From: Cliona cf. orientalis
Lineage: Eukaryota > Porifera > Demospongiae > Clionaida > Clionaidae
Direction: 5' to 3'
Assembly (NCBI GenBank): GCA_963930775.1
Contig: OZ005689.1
Coordinates: 22,504,058-22,568,057, forward strand
DNA length: 64,000 nucleotides
Position 1 is the first letter of the stretch, and every line of letters starts with the position of its first letter. The notes beneath the pieces are model-generated. The model saw only the letters and a program-made list of their open reading frames with translations. It did not search any database and had not been told where the DNA came from. The position numbers were made by a program, and so were the translations under genes. This document shows positions 33,409 to 45,150 of this stretch, in pieces.

Positions 33409-33609
33409 CCGTATAGCCGGAAAATTTGGCGGTTTGGCGGTCTATTATTACAACCGCCAAATTAAAATCAGCCAAAATTTCCTACTCGCATATATACATA
33501 TGGCGATCCCGTACCGAACCGCCAATTTTAAATCCGCCAATATTCTTTCGATAGCGATTTTGGGCTCAACCGCCAAATTTAATGCCCACCAATATTTCCG
33601 GCTATACGG
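33409..33609. mobile_element. MITE family B, copy 2
   Basis: CCGTATAGCCGGAAAATTTG at the left and CCAATATTTCCGGCTATACGG in inverse at the right. A perfect TA is on both flanks (33407-33408, 33610-33611). About 90 percent like 16720-16917. Confidence 0.95.
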
Positions 33610-33612
33610 TAC

Positions 33613-34545
33613 ATAGTAAAGGTATAATGGGAAAGGGGCAATGTTGATAATAGTCTCGCTCCCAGGAGGCTAGGTGTAGCCTTGCACCCATGCCCTTCTT
33701 CCACCTCTAGAAGGGCCTGGGTGTTGATGGGGTGGAGATTGAAATTTAGTATGCCCCCATGCAACTCTTGCCAAATTAACTAATTAACTAGTGCCAATTC
33801 TGCAAGCAGCTAATAGCTCAGGCTAGCTATGTGTATCATATCCCCCTCATCTCCACGACTCAATTTTATATCATCCTGCAGTTACAGACTAGTTCAAAGT
33901 ACTCTAATAGAATCCTCCAGGATAAGCAAAGTTGTGGCTAAATTTGAAGTCAAGGGTCAGTCCAGTCCAGTATCCATTCCAGTAGTCCAGTTCACATTTA
34001 CTGATTCCCAACTTGGACTAACAAAACCACCACCATGTGAGGTATAAGTTATAGTTGCTAGGCAAAGCCATCAAAAATATACACAGTATAATTTGTAGTT
34101 GCTGAGTAGCATGCACTATAAGTACTACAGGTTAATTACTTATTCTCACCAGCCTACCTGCACTACTAGTGCACTGGCCTGTCTTTGATAGCTACATGGC
34201 TTGAGTGGTACAAATGTATAAGCAGTACTAAGTTAGATCAGACATTTGGTGGACATCACATAAATGAACAGCCAGAATCTAGCAAGTTTGTGCAGCTGCA
34301 GCCATCATGTGGGTGTTAGGCCCACCCTTAACAAGCCTCCAAACCATTACTTTGGGTACTGGTAAACAGGATAGGGTTAGACTAGTAGCACTATCCACAG
34401 CTTGAATGGATAGCCCATGATCATGAATGAACATCAACACTCTCATCCACTCACACACAGTTTACTTCCTAATTCACAGTTAATTATCTGTGGTTTGTGG
34501 ATAAGCAAGTCAATAGTGTAACTTGTAATTGGTGTGTTATTGTAC
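33613..34545. other. No gene supported
   Basis: Contains a possible short repeat end (TAGTCTCGCTCCCAGG at 33650) and otherwise unassigned sequence. Confidence 0.3.
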
Positions 34546-34547
34546 TA

Positions 34548-35440
34548 TCATAGAGTCGGTAGACTCTATAAGTAGGGATGGCCCGGATATGCCATATATG
34601 TAATACAAAACAAAAACGTTAATAACTCAGAACAACTTGAATTTTAAGATTTTTAACTTTCATATTCGTAATCTACGCCAAAATATCTATCTATCAAGCC
34701 CCAAAACATCCATAGAAACCATCAGGTACGCCTGAATCAGCCGTTTTTACGTTTGTAAAAAATGTGCATTTTGTCAATCTTCTTTCTTTCATCTTATCCA
34801 GGGCTAGCTCAAGACTGGCATGACTTCTCACCTTAGTTTAACAATAAATCCGCTCCGTTTTGTTGAGCGTAGGTCTATGGCACGCTACTTCCGTCATCAT
34901 GAAAGTCGCTGAATCGTGGGTTTACGCAGCGTGCTTAATTAGTGGGTGTGTCCGCCACGCCATTTTGTCATATAATGCGCATGCCCTGACAATGTTGCCA
35001 TGGTGAAGTCATGTGACCGAAATCAGTGGCGCTCGGGCTCAAGCGCTGATAGCGCTCAGCTGGTGAACTGTTGAACTGCTGGCTACTATCAACAATAAAC
35101 TTACTGGCCTATAAAATTCGTTCCCTGATAGGTTTTACATCACTACTCGGCGTGAAACAGCCTTCTTTCAAATTTGTCAGCCAGCTATCTTCAGGAACAA
35201 GTCAGGTTCAAGAGCTGAAAGGGTGTGGCTATCACATCGACCGTATGTCTTCGAGCAAGAGTATTTAATATAAAGAGGAGAGCTTCTAGTACAGTAATGC
35301 GCACACTGGTCACCTGCAGCTATATCTCGAGAGTCCCACTGATGCATTTATATTATTCAATTATATCATCAGTGTGATGCACTGAATGAAGACATCCCGT
35401 CCAAAGACTGGATCAGTTTACTGCACTTGACAGGCCGAGA
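34548..35440. repeat. Dispersed element family I, copy 2
   Basis: Starts ATAGAGTCGGTAGACTCT and follows the order of copy 1 (17303-18895) without its tandem duplication: GGTGAAGTCATGTGACCG, ACTGGCCTATAAAAT, then CTCGAGAGTCCCACTGATGC at the right. Confidence 0.8.
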
Positions 35441-35445
35441 CTAGA

Positions 35446-36216
35446 TCCCATCCTGCCGACTATCTTCAACTACAACAAGATGTAGACTCTGTCACGTCAT
35501 GTATAAGAAGCAAACATCTAAACTTTAACACAAGTAAGTGCAGGCAAATGTTCATCTCAAGAAAGAGAGGTCTTTCTGTAGCACCACCCAACTTGACTAT
35601 AGATGGTACACCACTAATTACAGTGACGGAATATAAGTACCTTGGTGTAACAATAACATCAGATATGAGCTGGAGTCCACATATCACTAACATATGTAAC
35701 AAGACTAGGAAGCTGATAGGACTATTATACAGGTGTTTCTACCAGAACTCAAATTCACAAACACTATTGATGTTATATAAAAGTTTCATCCGTCCCCATC
35801 TTGAATATTCATCAGCTGTCTGGAATCCACACTTGAAGGGTGAAATTGAAGCACTCGAGAAAGTGCAGAAATTTGCCCTGAGAGTGTGTACCAAGTCATG
35901 GGACTCAGACTATAATGCTCTTCTCAGTAGGACATCCCTTCAGACACGTCGTGTCCAAGCATCCCTCTGTCATCTGTATAAGATTATCCACAATCTTACT
36001 GACTTTCCAGAGGCTCCTGTAAGCAATAGAGTAATTCCATACCGTAACCGATACGTAAATGCACAATCTCTCAGTCTACTTCCCTTCAAGACGTCTGCAT
36101 ACCAAAGCTCTTTTTTTCCATCTGCAATCTATAATTGGAACAAGCTACCAAAGGAGATATTGGAATGTGATTCTTTGTGGACTTTTAAAAGGAAATTATT
36201 AGCTATTACTACCTAA
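35446..36216 (+). mobile_element. 5'-truncated LINE, C-terminal reverse-transcriptase part
   Basis: An open frame of about 255 codons with no damage ends at TAA 36214-36216. It begins mid-protein at about 35446-35455 (ADYLQLQQDVDSV, LNFNTSKCRQM). It carries the usual tail of non-LTR reverse transcriptases: YKYLGVTI, then SFIRPHLEYSSAVW, EALEKVQKFALR and AIYNWNKLP. The catalytic palm (YADD-type box) and endonuclease are missing, so the copy is dead on arrival, as expected of target-primed insertion. The order and motifs fit CR1/L2/Jockey-like LINEs. The intact frame suggests a recent insertion. It abuts the end of the family I element to its left. Confidence 0.9.
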
Positions 36217-37190
36217 CTATTAATTATCGTATTATTATAATACCATGGATGCATTTAATTTAAGCCATTTTAGTGCTTGTATGTGCATTATTGCTAAACA
36301 AGGTTTATACAATCCCTCGCTCTATACAAAATTCCTCAATGATGCCTTCCTGAAATTCTATCATAAAGCACATTCGGACATTTTGACGTGTTCAACCCTC
36401 TATTAAATTCCCCGTGGCTATTTGTCCGACAGTCGTCAATACTTGCCTATGGAGAAAGTTCACGCATGCGCACTCACGATTTGCTAATATTTCGTTTCCC
36501 GAGCAGCCAGGCAAGCTCTAGACCCCAATGGTTAGCCTAAACCCCCTATTCTAACCCTAGTGAACTTCCACTCCAACCCTAACCCTAACCCTAATTCAGG
36601 TCTCTTACCGTCGGACTGCCGGACGAATAGCCACTCCGTATTAAATTTGTATTATTATACCTCTGTGAAATAAATCACATGACCTTTGTACTATTATGAT
36701 TGTGGAAGTTGAATACACAATATTTAATATTAGCCTTCATGGTACCAGATTCTCTCCGGTCAGTACCATCAGTGTTACCATGCACTCCAGGGTCTTCTGA
36801 CAGTCCCATAACCTTGAAATGTATATGCCGGTACTAGGCCAACCTTTTGATGCAGATGGGGATGTATGTAGGAACTGATTTGAGTTTCAAAACTTGCCCA
36901 CTTGCCCAGTTCTCCTGAACACACTAGCTATAACATTATGACACACAGCATACACATGCACTCACATACACAAAGTAACACATCATAAACTGGTACTACA
37001 CAAAGTAACACATCATAAACTGGTACAAGCTGCATGGCCGGTGATAATGAAAATACATGCACTGAGACTGAATCTGATCATGATATAGCTGTTATCATTG
37101 ACAACGAAGTTGATAGTCTAATGGGCAAACCATGCAAGGTGGTATAATTATAATATGAATCATTAGTTGCCCAGAGTGCAATAAAAAAGG
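36217..37190. other. LINE 3' region and plain DNA with short repeats
   Basis: The first part is presumably LINE 3' untranslated sequence. At 36572-36594 there are three CCCTAA units (interstitial telomere-like). At about 36970-37025 a 31-base unit (CACAAAGTAACACATCATAA, CTGGTAC) is repeated twice. No coding frame. Confidence 0.5.
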
Positions 37191-37197
37191 AACAGTA

Positions 37198-37884
37198 ACA
37201 AGTATAAAAAAGAATTGAAAATTAAAGGATGAAGTAGGGATGGTAGGACCAAAAAATACACAAACAAGATTTGTAGGGATAATCACATCAACTATACATC
37301 CCTACGCTTGCTTTTTGAGTAGCTTTAATTATATGGATAATTAAACTAACCAGTAACCCGACAGTCATCATGATTAAAATAATAGGATTTTCTTTCACAT
37401 AGCTATGTCAAAATTGTTTGAATCAAGAAGACCGAATATTATTATAATTATTATTGACATCAACCACAAATTAGGCCAAGTAAAATTGATTATTAGTTTC
37501 TCATCCTATGTTCAGGAATTTCCCCAGGCGGGAGGGTGGCTTTTTATTTTATTTTTTGTCATGAATATCATTAAATGTCATCATGAATTTCATTAAAAAA
37601 TTGGCGCGTCTATGACGTAATGCCTCGTGCATTTTTTAATGATAGTTTTAATGATATTTATGAATTAAAATGTAGTCAGGCAGAGGAAAAACTCGAGGCA
37701 GGCGGGGATGAGAAACTAATATTCAATTTTATTTGGCCTTAGTTGCGTGCATGCATTATAATCGAGAAAAGCAAGCGTAGGGATGTATAGTTGATGTGAT
37801 TATCCCTACAAATCTTGTTTGTGTATTTTTTGGTCCTACCATCCCTACTTCATCCTTTAATTTTCAATTCTTTTTTATACTTGT
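37198..37884. mobile_element. Long-armed fold-back element (family C, copy 3)
   Basis: Arms 37198-37319 and 37764-37884 are essentially identical inverted repeats of about 120 bases, with the private variants GGTAGGACCAAAA and ATAATCACATCAAC. The centre (about 440 bases) is AT-rich and non-coding. Confidence 0.9.
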
Positions 37885-38287
37885 AGTACATGTACTAGTC
37901 ATGAAGGTCATATGCAAGTGTATCACTGCTCATATTTTTTGCAAGTCACCAGTCAGTTTAGTATCTCTTTGTTCTCTGGCTATGCACCAAGGATTGCTAT
38001 ATTTCCTAATTTTGACATAATAGTATTATTATTACTCTATGAATGTAACTGGATGCCTGTACTCAAAAGGAGTGGGCATCTTGTCCAGTCTATAATTAGA
38101 TCACTATCATCTTTCAAAATTTCTAGCTGTTGCACAGACAGTGTGCAATCTTCACACTCCAGAAGCCAACTTACATTAGGCCATCACCTACACAGGGCAA
38201 AAAGTGAGATTTCCTGCACTTTCGTAACTACAGGATTTGTGCATGGGATCTCAGTGAGATTTCCTTTCATATAATCAGTACCTTGCA

Positions 38288-38465
38288 TGTGAGATGTCAT
38301 ATACATTTCCTGATGTAAAAGACAGTTGATATGTTATACATACCTAATACACGAAATGTCATACACATTTCCTGATGTAAGACAGTTGATATGTCATATA
38401 CATACCTAACACACAAGATGTCATACACATTTCCTGATGTTGAAGACAATTGAAGTTTCATGCAC
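38288..38465. repeat. Subterminal tandem array, three units of about 62 bases
   Basis: Units read ATGTCATAYACATTTCCTGA, then TGTAAGACAGTTGATATG and CATACCTAAYACAC. The third unit is degraded at its right. It lies 100 bases inside the left end of the transposon, where CACTA elements carry transposase-binding motifs, so that role is inferred. Confidence 0.8.
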
Positions 38466-38583
38466 ATCAGATTTATCACATTTCATGCATATTTTTTGCA
38501 CTTGCCAGGTGGTATCTTATAAACCGTGCATGCATAATAATATTATTACAGAATGTTTAATTTGTTATAGTGAGTACATGTCC

Positions 38584-41500
38584 TTAAAAATTGATACACG
38601 GAATGATAAATAGTGCACTACCTAAGCCATCTATCTCATCTATCAGTGATACTGTTCTGCAAACAATGAACTGTATGGGAATTATATGATACCGTGAATC
38701 TGTCTCAAACGTATCTGGTTCCCAAATGGTAACTGGTTTTCCACATTCTGTATTATGGGGATGTTTCTTAAACCAGGAGACACATACGGATATCATCGTG
38801 TGCTGTACATCAACTTGAATTGAATGTTTAACAAAAAAGTTAACACGTGCTGGTCGTTTCTCGGGCTCACCAGAGACTCCTGATGATGTAAGCACAGGTA
38901 TCCATAGAGCAAGAATAATTGAAGCATTAGAAGACATACTAGAGAAACTTCCAATTTGTTTGTTTTTTATTTTCATAGTAGAATACTGCATATAAGTTGA
39001 TGGCACAAAGAGTGATGCTAGTGGAAGAGAGAGAAGTCTTGAATAAAGATCTTTGATACTCGTCAAATCATGATCCGAAAAAACATGCCTTGTAGATACA
39101 GAAGGAAGAGAATATTCAGTTGTTTTGGATAGACCATTCATAGTTAGTAGATGGGATTCAACATCATCAGGTATTGAAAGGCAACATGTAGTACTGGACG
39201 TGGTAGCAGCACTGTCTAATAATGATCCTCTGATCTTTTGATGGGGAAAAAGTGGGGTAAACTCTTCATTAAACGTATCTGGGAGTGGATGTGATGTTAG
39301 AGCACTATCACGAATAAATCTGTTCATTACTTGAACCTCTATGGACCTGTTATTGTTCGGTAAATCCCCAAGTATACCATTATACCTTTTAAAGGAAAAG
39401 CACCATATATTGTGTATAGGACCAAAGTCAAGAATGCATTCTTTGAGGTGGCAATGTAGGTGTATGTTTGGTGTAATAGCTGATTTTCCATAGAGTCGTT
39501 CAGTTCTTTTACAAAATTGTAGCAGCAGAGCATCAGCCAGTAATATGTCAGTATGGGTAAGCTCAAATTTTACTAATATCCGACAGGCAAGTGCAAAATG
39601 TCTCCAACACTCCAGGTGTGCATCAGTTAGAATTCCTCTCATTGCTATAAGTGAAAAATACACAATCCAGTTTTTGAACTGATCTGCTGTGAAGGATGAA
39701 AATCCTGAAGCAATTTTGTAGGGAATACGACCAATATCTGATGGTACCTTGAATCTGTCAACTCGTTTCTGAATAATAGAAAATTGATCGGCTGTCAAAA
39801 TTCCTTTCTCTAGCCAAATAGCACCTAAGATATGCTTTGCGGTACCTAAAAAAAGATTGTGCATTGGATCTACAACGAGCATTCTCCATGGAATAAAGTA
39901 TGGTAGATCCAAAAAAGCTGTATATCTATAGCCACTGGAGCTTTCTAGCTCATCAAGTCTTGATTGTGAAGTACACTGCTGTTGTAAACTGACTGCATGT
40001 AGATGATCGGCTCTGGATCGGGATGGCCAGTTATTCCTATCAAAACCACTGTAGTCCATGCTACCAAAAGTTCCAGAAAAGCAGATTAAGCACCTTGAAC
40101 ATCCATATCTGGCATTATGACTAAGAAACCCAAATGCCTTCCTTCCAGCTGGTATATCACAGGTTCCACACAACAAGGCACATTTAATAAGCTTATCTGA
40201 TGATTGACCACGAACAGTCAAGTTCACGCCAGTCCAAAACTCTAATAATTCATTAACCAGTGGCCGTAGGAAGGTATTGATGTCATGCGAAGATTCATTT
40301 GGTCCAGGAAGGATTCCTATTAGTAGAACATTCTCTCTCCTAAACCGAACATGCCTGGGTAGATTCATAAACACCATATAGATAGCACCAACATGGTAGG
40401 TTTTCACATGCTTGTAAGGTAAGAACCAGTCAACATTGATCATCAATCCGAATGTGAATGGTTCAGACAAAAATGGTTGTCCGTCTACTGTTTGAAAGTC
40501 TGACCAGATTTTTCCATCATAGACATCACTGAGCACGTTAGTATGATTTTCTCGTAGTTGGCACTGCTCAGATAAAGTAACAAAATCAGGATTCAAAAGA
40601 AACTGCTGCATGGCCCATTGTAGTCCTAAATAACAGTAAGTTAAGTAAGGATACAATATCTTTCGGCCAGTACTAAGCTCAACACTTTTGAGTAGCAAAG
40701 TTCCACATTGCTGTCGATGTCTACGGTAACAATGATTTGGAAATTTTATGTAGGAGCATGTCTTACTTGAGCTGCCACTGATACAATTTTTATACTGGTA
40801 GATGCTATCACATTTGCGGCAAACAACATATCTTATAGCAGACAAATTGTGTACACCAACATATGTCTTCAATCGATGAAGCGACTGTGGAAATACATTA
40901 GCTATCAGGAGACACACACTCGAAAAAGTTCCCAGAACTTTAAAAAACGCTGACATGAATTTTAGGAGCACATCCATAGCTCTGTCAGGTATATAGAATA
41001 TCACCTGAAAATGGGATAGAAATAAGACGATCCAAGTGCATAATGACCTGGGCACTGCACGGGAATCGGTAGCATCACAGCTAGGTATCGATGGAGGAGT
41101 ATCGCTGTCAAAGTCATCAACATCTGATGAGGGATCCATTGACCAAATCTCTTCTTCCTCTTCTGTGTTAATCAAATTGATTATCACAAGTGGTAGAAAA
41201 TTATTATATACGCAAACCTTCAGCATCATTTTCAGACTCTTCACCGTCACTAGATGGCTCAGATGTAACTTCCGGCAAGGTAAAAGTGTCTGTATATATA
41301 AATTTTAATATGGTAGCAGTATTATGGTTCCACAAATAGCAACCCCCCCCCTCCCCCGATATAATTTAGTACAGATTTGCATGGGCAGTACATAGCACCA
41401 TAGCTACACATGTATGCTATTTAGGTGGGAGGAAGAGAATGTATGAATGCAAAGGGCATCTATATTACCTGGAATATCTTCAACAACAGGTTCTGGATGA

Positions 41501-41691
41501 AGGCAAGGTGGTGCTGACTCAGCATCGTCGCTTTCGATCCGCTCTTCATCGTTGGATTTTAGCCAACGCCCACTAGCAGCGTCAAAATACCTTCTTTTAT
41601 GGGCTTTAAAGGTCTTAAGTGACACCAGACAATCGCAGTGGGGGCAGTTACGCCTTTCAACGCGGAGTATCTTTCTAGCTGAGCTCGACAT
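38584..41691 (-). CDS. TNP2-type transposase (CACTA/EnSpm), three exons, 957 residues
   Basis: Exon 1 41691-41469, exon 2 41289-41218, exon 3 41162-38584. The GT-AG introns are 179 and 55 bases, and the joined length is 2,874 bases with no stop. The N-terminus has CPHCDCLVSLKTFKAHKRR, a Zn-finger-like segment, then an acidic region (about residues 50-130) spanning all three exons. A Cys-rich stretch follows (CRKC to CGTL). The core has LMINVDWFLPYKH, LIGILPGPNE, TCDIPAGRKAFGFLSHNARYG with CSRC, and VVDPMHNLFLGTAKHI, then HLHCHLKECI and WCFSFKRYNG. The Asp residues in the first, third and fourth blocks fit the catalytic site. Most relatives have Glu in the last block (FERYNG), but here it is Lys (AAA). 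It excises and inserts its element in the nucleus; this copy may be inactive. Confidence 0.85.
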
Positions 41692-41842
41692 TGTTTACGG
41701 TGTGCTTTAAAAAGAGACATTCATGTGACTCCGTACACTTGACGTGATTGGTCGATTTTTGGCACGCACTTGGACCTACAAGCATTTCAAATTTAATCTT
41801 CAGAAGCGCTTGCCATCCAGCAACTGTCACTACGTTGGTCTT
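41692..41842. promoter_or_regulatory. Bidirectional promoter region between the two transposon genes
   Basis: The start codons of the divergent genes are about 150 bases apart. The interval holds a GATTGGT (inverted CCAAT box) near 41748 and no clear TATA box. Its role as a shared promoter is inferred from geometry. Confidence 0.45.
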
Positions 41843-43634
41843 ATGGCGTACCGAGGAGTGAAAATGTCAGACGTTGATGGTGTTGTTGATCAATTAGATA
41901 GTGAATTTGAAGATGGTGCGTCAGGTACAGCTTCAGGAAGCGAGGAAGAATCTGATGACCCCCTGGTGAGCCTAGCGCCTTCGAGGCTGAAATTTCTAAC
42001 ACCAGATCCCAGCCGACTCGGTCCTGTCGGAACAAAAAAGGGGAAGAAAGCTTTTACTGATCCTGGGAAGATGACTAAGCTCGGATCTCGACGTGGTGCT
42101 AAATATTTAAGTGAATCCAGCGATGAACAACAAAATCCAACCCTCCAGAAGAAAGACGCCCTCTCACAAAAAAGCAAAGCGACTGAAAGATGATGGAGCT
42201 GGCTGTGGTGTGGGAACTAAAGGCCCACTTGTAGGAGGTACGCCCAACACTAGCACACATACTGGGAAAAGCAAGCAACTGTCTCGTCAGATAGAGCCAT
42301 CCACATCGAAATCAAAATCTGGTGATGGTGGATCTGTAATAAGCGCTCAACTGGGTGAGATAACCAATCTTTTACACACCCTTGATAAGCGTGTGGCCAA
42401 TACTGAGAAAGAATTAAAGAGTATCAAGACGAAGCTAAGGTCTGCATCAAGTTCTGAATCATCTGCCAAGGAAACGGTGCCTCTTATTGTGAAGGTGAGC
42501 ATAGCTAATAGTGTTGTGTACTAATAATTACCAGTATTATTATATTTTTTTCTACTGTAGTCTGAAACACGTAAAACTTACAAGACTCTAATTGATGAAG
42601 AGGGTGATTTTGAGGGATTCGTCATTGGACCAGGGTAAGTTTGCCATAGTGTGTATGTACTTTTGCATGTGTACCTGTGTCTGTTGTGCACTGTAATGTG
42701 GTTATGTGGTAAATACTGTGTTTATGTCATGTGGTTTATGGTGATTATGTAATATTGTGAAATGATTGTGTATGACTGATTTGTGATGTCTACACTGCTA
42801 CAGAGTAACTTTCAACACACCAGCCAACAAAAAGGTTGTGTCAACCCTCATCAAGGAAGTTAAAGGTGCCAATCCTACCTTTGATACATGCCACATTCGA
42901 AGTAAGGATATATTAATTTTCATTCTTTATCATGATTAATACTTTTGCCAATGTTGTTTTATATAGGTGCAGCGTATACCTATTACAAAACCTTAAGTCA
43001 GCAGGAGTCACTAGAGCGACGTGGAAAATCTGGTGAAAGGAACCAGCTGAGGAGGAGGCGAGAAAGACTTAGCAGAGTAAGTTATGGCTAACCTAGCTGT
43101 GTATTATTATACACGCAGTGGAACCTGTTTATAACTGCCATTGGGGAGTAAAGTTTTTGGAATTAGAGGGGAGGACTTTGTTCATAGAGGAAGAAAGTCT
43201 AGTGTGTGGTATACGTAGCATAACCAAATTAGGGAATGTGGGGTAGTACTGTACTTGCCAATGTTCTGGGTGGAGTGAATAGAAATTCCAGGGTGCCCCC
43301 GCCCCTTCTCTTATCCGAGTGGCCATTATAGATAGGGTGGCACTCATCAGGGGTGGGTTCCATTGTATTATCATATGTTAAATTATTTTAATGCCTCCCC
43401 TATATAGAAACTGCAAGAGCGCATAACTGCATTTAAGAAGTGTGAATACAAGGAGGATGACCAAAAGAAATGGAGCAAATGGTCGATACTTTTTTTGATA
43501 ATCTGGATAAACAAAACATGGAAGAAAAATCATCTCAAGCTAAACGTCAGCTCAAAGCTCGCTTGACAGGGGCACCTTCCTCCCGATCAGCATGTGTACC
43601 ACTGCCACGGTGGGCACTCAAGCCGACACTATGA
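41843..43634 (+). pseudogene. Divergent second gene of the CACTA-like element, five exons, frame-shifted
   Basis: Starts at ATG 41843 (or 41864). The acidic N-terminus reads SGSEEESDDPLVSL, followed by a basic nuclear-signal-like region (HKKAKRLK) and a coiled coil (LHTLDKRVANTEKELKSIKT). Exons 41843-42494, 42561-42634, 42804-42901, 42967-43076 and 43408-43634 join at GT-AG sites in matching phases. The middle exons read DEEGDFEGFVIGPG and NKKVVSTLIKEVKG, then RRRRERLSR. Two frame changes show damage: near 42115-42185 in exon 1, and at about 43463 in the last exon, where the good frame resumes as VDTFFDNLDKQNM and ends PLPRWALKPTL-stop. Position and charge resemble the DNA-binding accessory protein (TnpA-like) of CACTA elements. 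No sequence homology is claimed. Confidence 0.6.
43118..43369. mobile_element. MITE with CAGTGGAACC ends in an intron of the second gene
   Basis: CAGTGGAACCTGTTTATAAC at the left and GGGTTCCATTG at the right are inverted repeats (pogo/Tigger-like start). It lies wholly in intron 4, between 43076 and 43408. Non-coding. Confidence 0.65.
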
Positions 43635-44057
43635 TCACGGAAACTGTATAAGAACAGGTGACTGCTTTCCTCACTATTATAATAATATTATGCTACAATA
43701 TATTATGAATGAATCTCTTACATGCAATTATTATAATAATACTGATGATTTCATTATGATTTTTTTGATCAATAAATCTGATTCAGTCTAATTAAATCAT
43801 GTTCACTAAATTTCATATTTATTTCCTGTAACAAAATTCAAGTGGTTTGGTCACATTCAGGGCAGCTGGATTTATGCATGACACATCATCAAAACTTCAC
43901 ATATTAGGTACCTGGCATTTAGCTCTATCCTCTACTGGAAATTTGACAGGACATTTCATGTTTCTTCTACAACTAAAATGTAGAGCAAATATGATCTGTC
44001 AAGTACATGTCCCTTAGCAATTCTGTAGTATGAAATGTTACTTTTTGTCCTGTGCTA

Positions 44058-45150
44058 TATACCAGGTTAGCCATCAAAATTTGATATCAGACTACTTCTG
44101 CAGTGTCAGCAAGTATTCAAAGAGTTATCACTACCAATTGATCAGCTGATGGAATCGAAGTGTAAACATTACCCCCTGAGCGTGCAATAGCTCGGAATTT
44201 TACCGGAAGCCGCATGCATGCATGCTATATCGGCTATAAATCCTTAGGCCTGAAGCACGCTGGCCATTCCATCCACGTGCTACAAAATAGATGTATGGTC
44301 CAGCAATCTTGTGTGCATAGGTGAATTGGAGGCGTTTCTGAAGACGTGACTCATGGCCGTAGTCCTTTGTGACTCTCGCGGCCGCGTCCACGACAAAGAG
44401 CTGAATCACTGCCACGCTTGTATTGTCTTCAAGCAGTCGATAGACAGCATCCGAAGCAAATACAGGTATTAAAATACACAAATCGTGCACATCAATTGAA
44501 TTCACACACTGCTCCGAATGAACTAGACTATGGGCCCATGTGTGTCAATATGGAAGAATGACTAGTACTCGCGAAAATATGAACAGGTACCCACGTACGC
44601 TAAAGAGTCGTTCATCCATATTAGTTTTTGTGTGTAGGAACATTCGGCTTCATGGTTGTATACAAGGGGTACATTTATCTCGACAAGGGGTCTAGTTTAT
44701 CCGGCCATAATTTTGCGCTACTATTGGTTGTTATTGTGGATATTGCACATTTTTGCGCATGCACAACACAGGGTTTACTTTTGTAGACCTTTTCACAGTG
44801 CTGAATAGCATTAAAATTCTTTCACATTTCAATGTGAAAAAGGTCTATAGGGTGAAATGGGAATTGCGATTAGAAATTAATTAGGTTCGGTGGTAGAAAT
44901 GCAAATCTCTTCCTCCACAGGGGTGAATGCCCATGATTATCTGAAATAACCCAATGTTTATGCATTATAATTTTAGAGACTTGCTCAAATTGGAGTATAG
45001 GCTGCCTGCATATGTATTGTATGGCCATCTCTACTGTGCAACTAAGTGTACTATGTAGTACTTTCCAGACAATGTATGTTTTACTGCTTAGTCCCTTGAA
45101 TTGAAAAATTAAATGTGTCACTTCATGTGTAAATGCTTTTCATTATGTAG
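44058..45150. other. Mostly non-coding; one unrecognised minus-strand ORF
   Basis: Apart from a 101-codon minus frame at 44200-44505 (VYRLLEDNTSVAVIQL, YGHESRLQKRLQF), which looks coding by amino-acid composition but has no recognisable domain, nothing is supported. The inverted pair AGACCTTTTTCACA / TCACATTTCAATGTGAAAAA near 44790-44850 is a local palindrome. Confidence 0.3.

Larger units (their letters stand above)
38191..44054. mobile_element. CACTA-like (EnSpm/TNP2) transposon, complete ends, two divergent genes
   Basis: The left end CACAGGGCAAAAAGTGAGAT and the inverse of the right end CACAGGACAAAAAGTAACAT match at 17 of 20 positions, then both continue TTC. Both sides are flanked by CTA (38188-38190 and 44055-44057), a 3-base target copy as expected for the CACTA superfamily, although the termini read CACAG rather than CACTA/G. 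Inside are a TNP2-type transposase (minus, 41691-38584), a divergent second gene (plus, 41843-43634), a subterminal tandem array (38288-38465) and an intronic MITE (43118-43369). Length is 5,864 bases. Confidence 0.8.

Noticed and set aside
35548-36216. A host gene starting at the Met at 35548
   Set aside because: The same frame stays open upstream to about 35446 with LINE-like residues, so the Met is internal to a truncated LINE.
36572-36594. CCCTAA repeats as a chromosome end
   Set aside because: Only three perfect units, with unique sequence on both sides. It is an interstitial trace at most.
38584-41250. Transposase read as one unspliced frame starting at 41250
   Set aside because: The first 29 codons of that frame are a 55-base intron plus part of exon 2. 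Splicing to exons at 41289-41218 and 41691-41469 gives a better N-terminus with exact phases.
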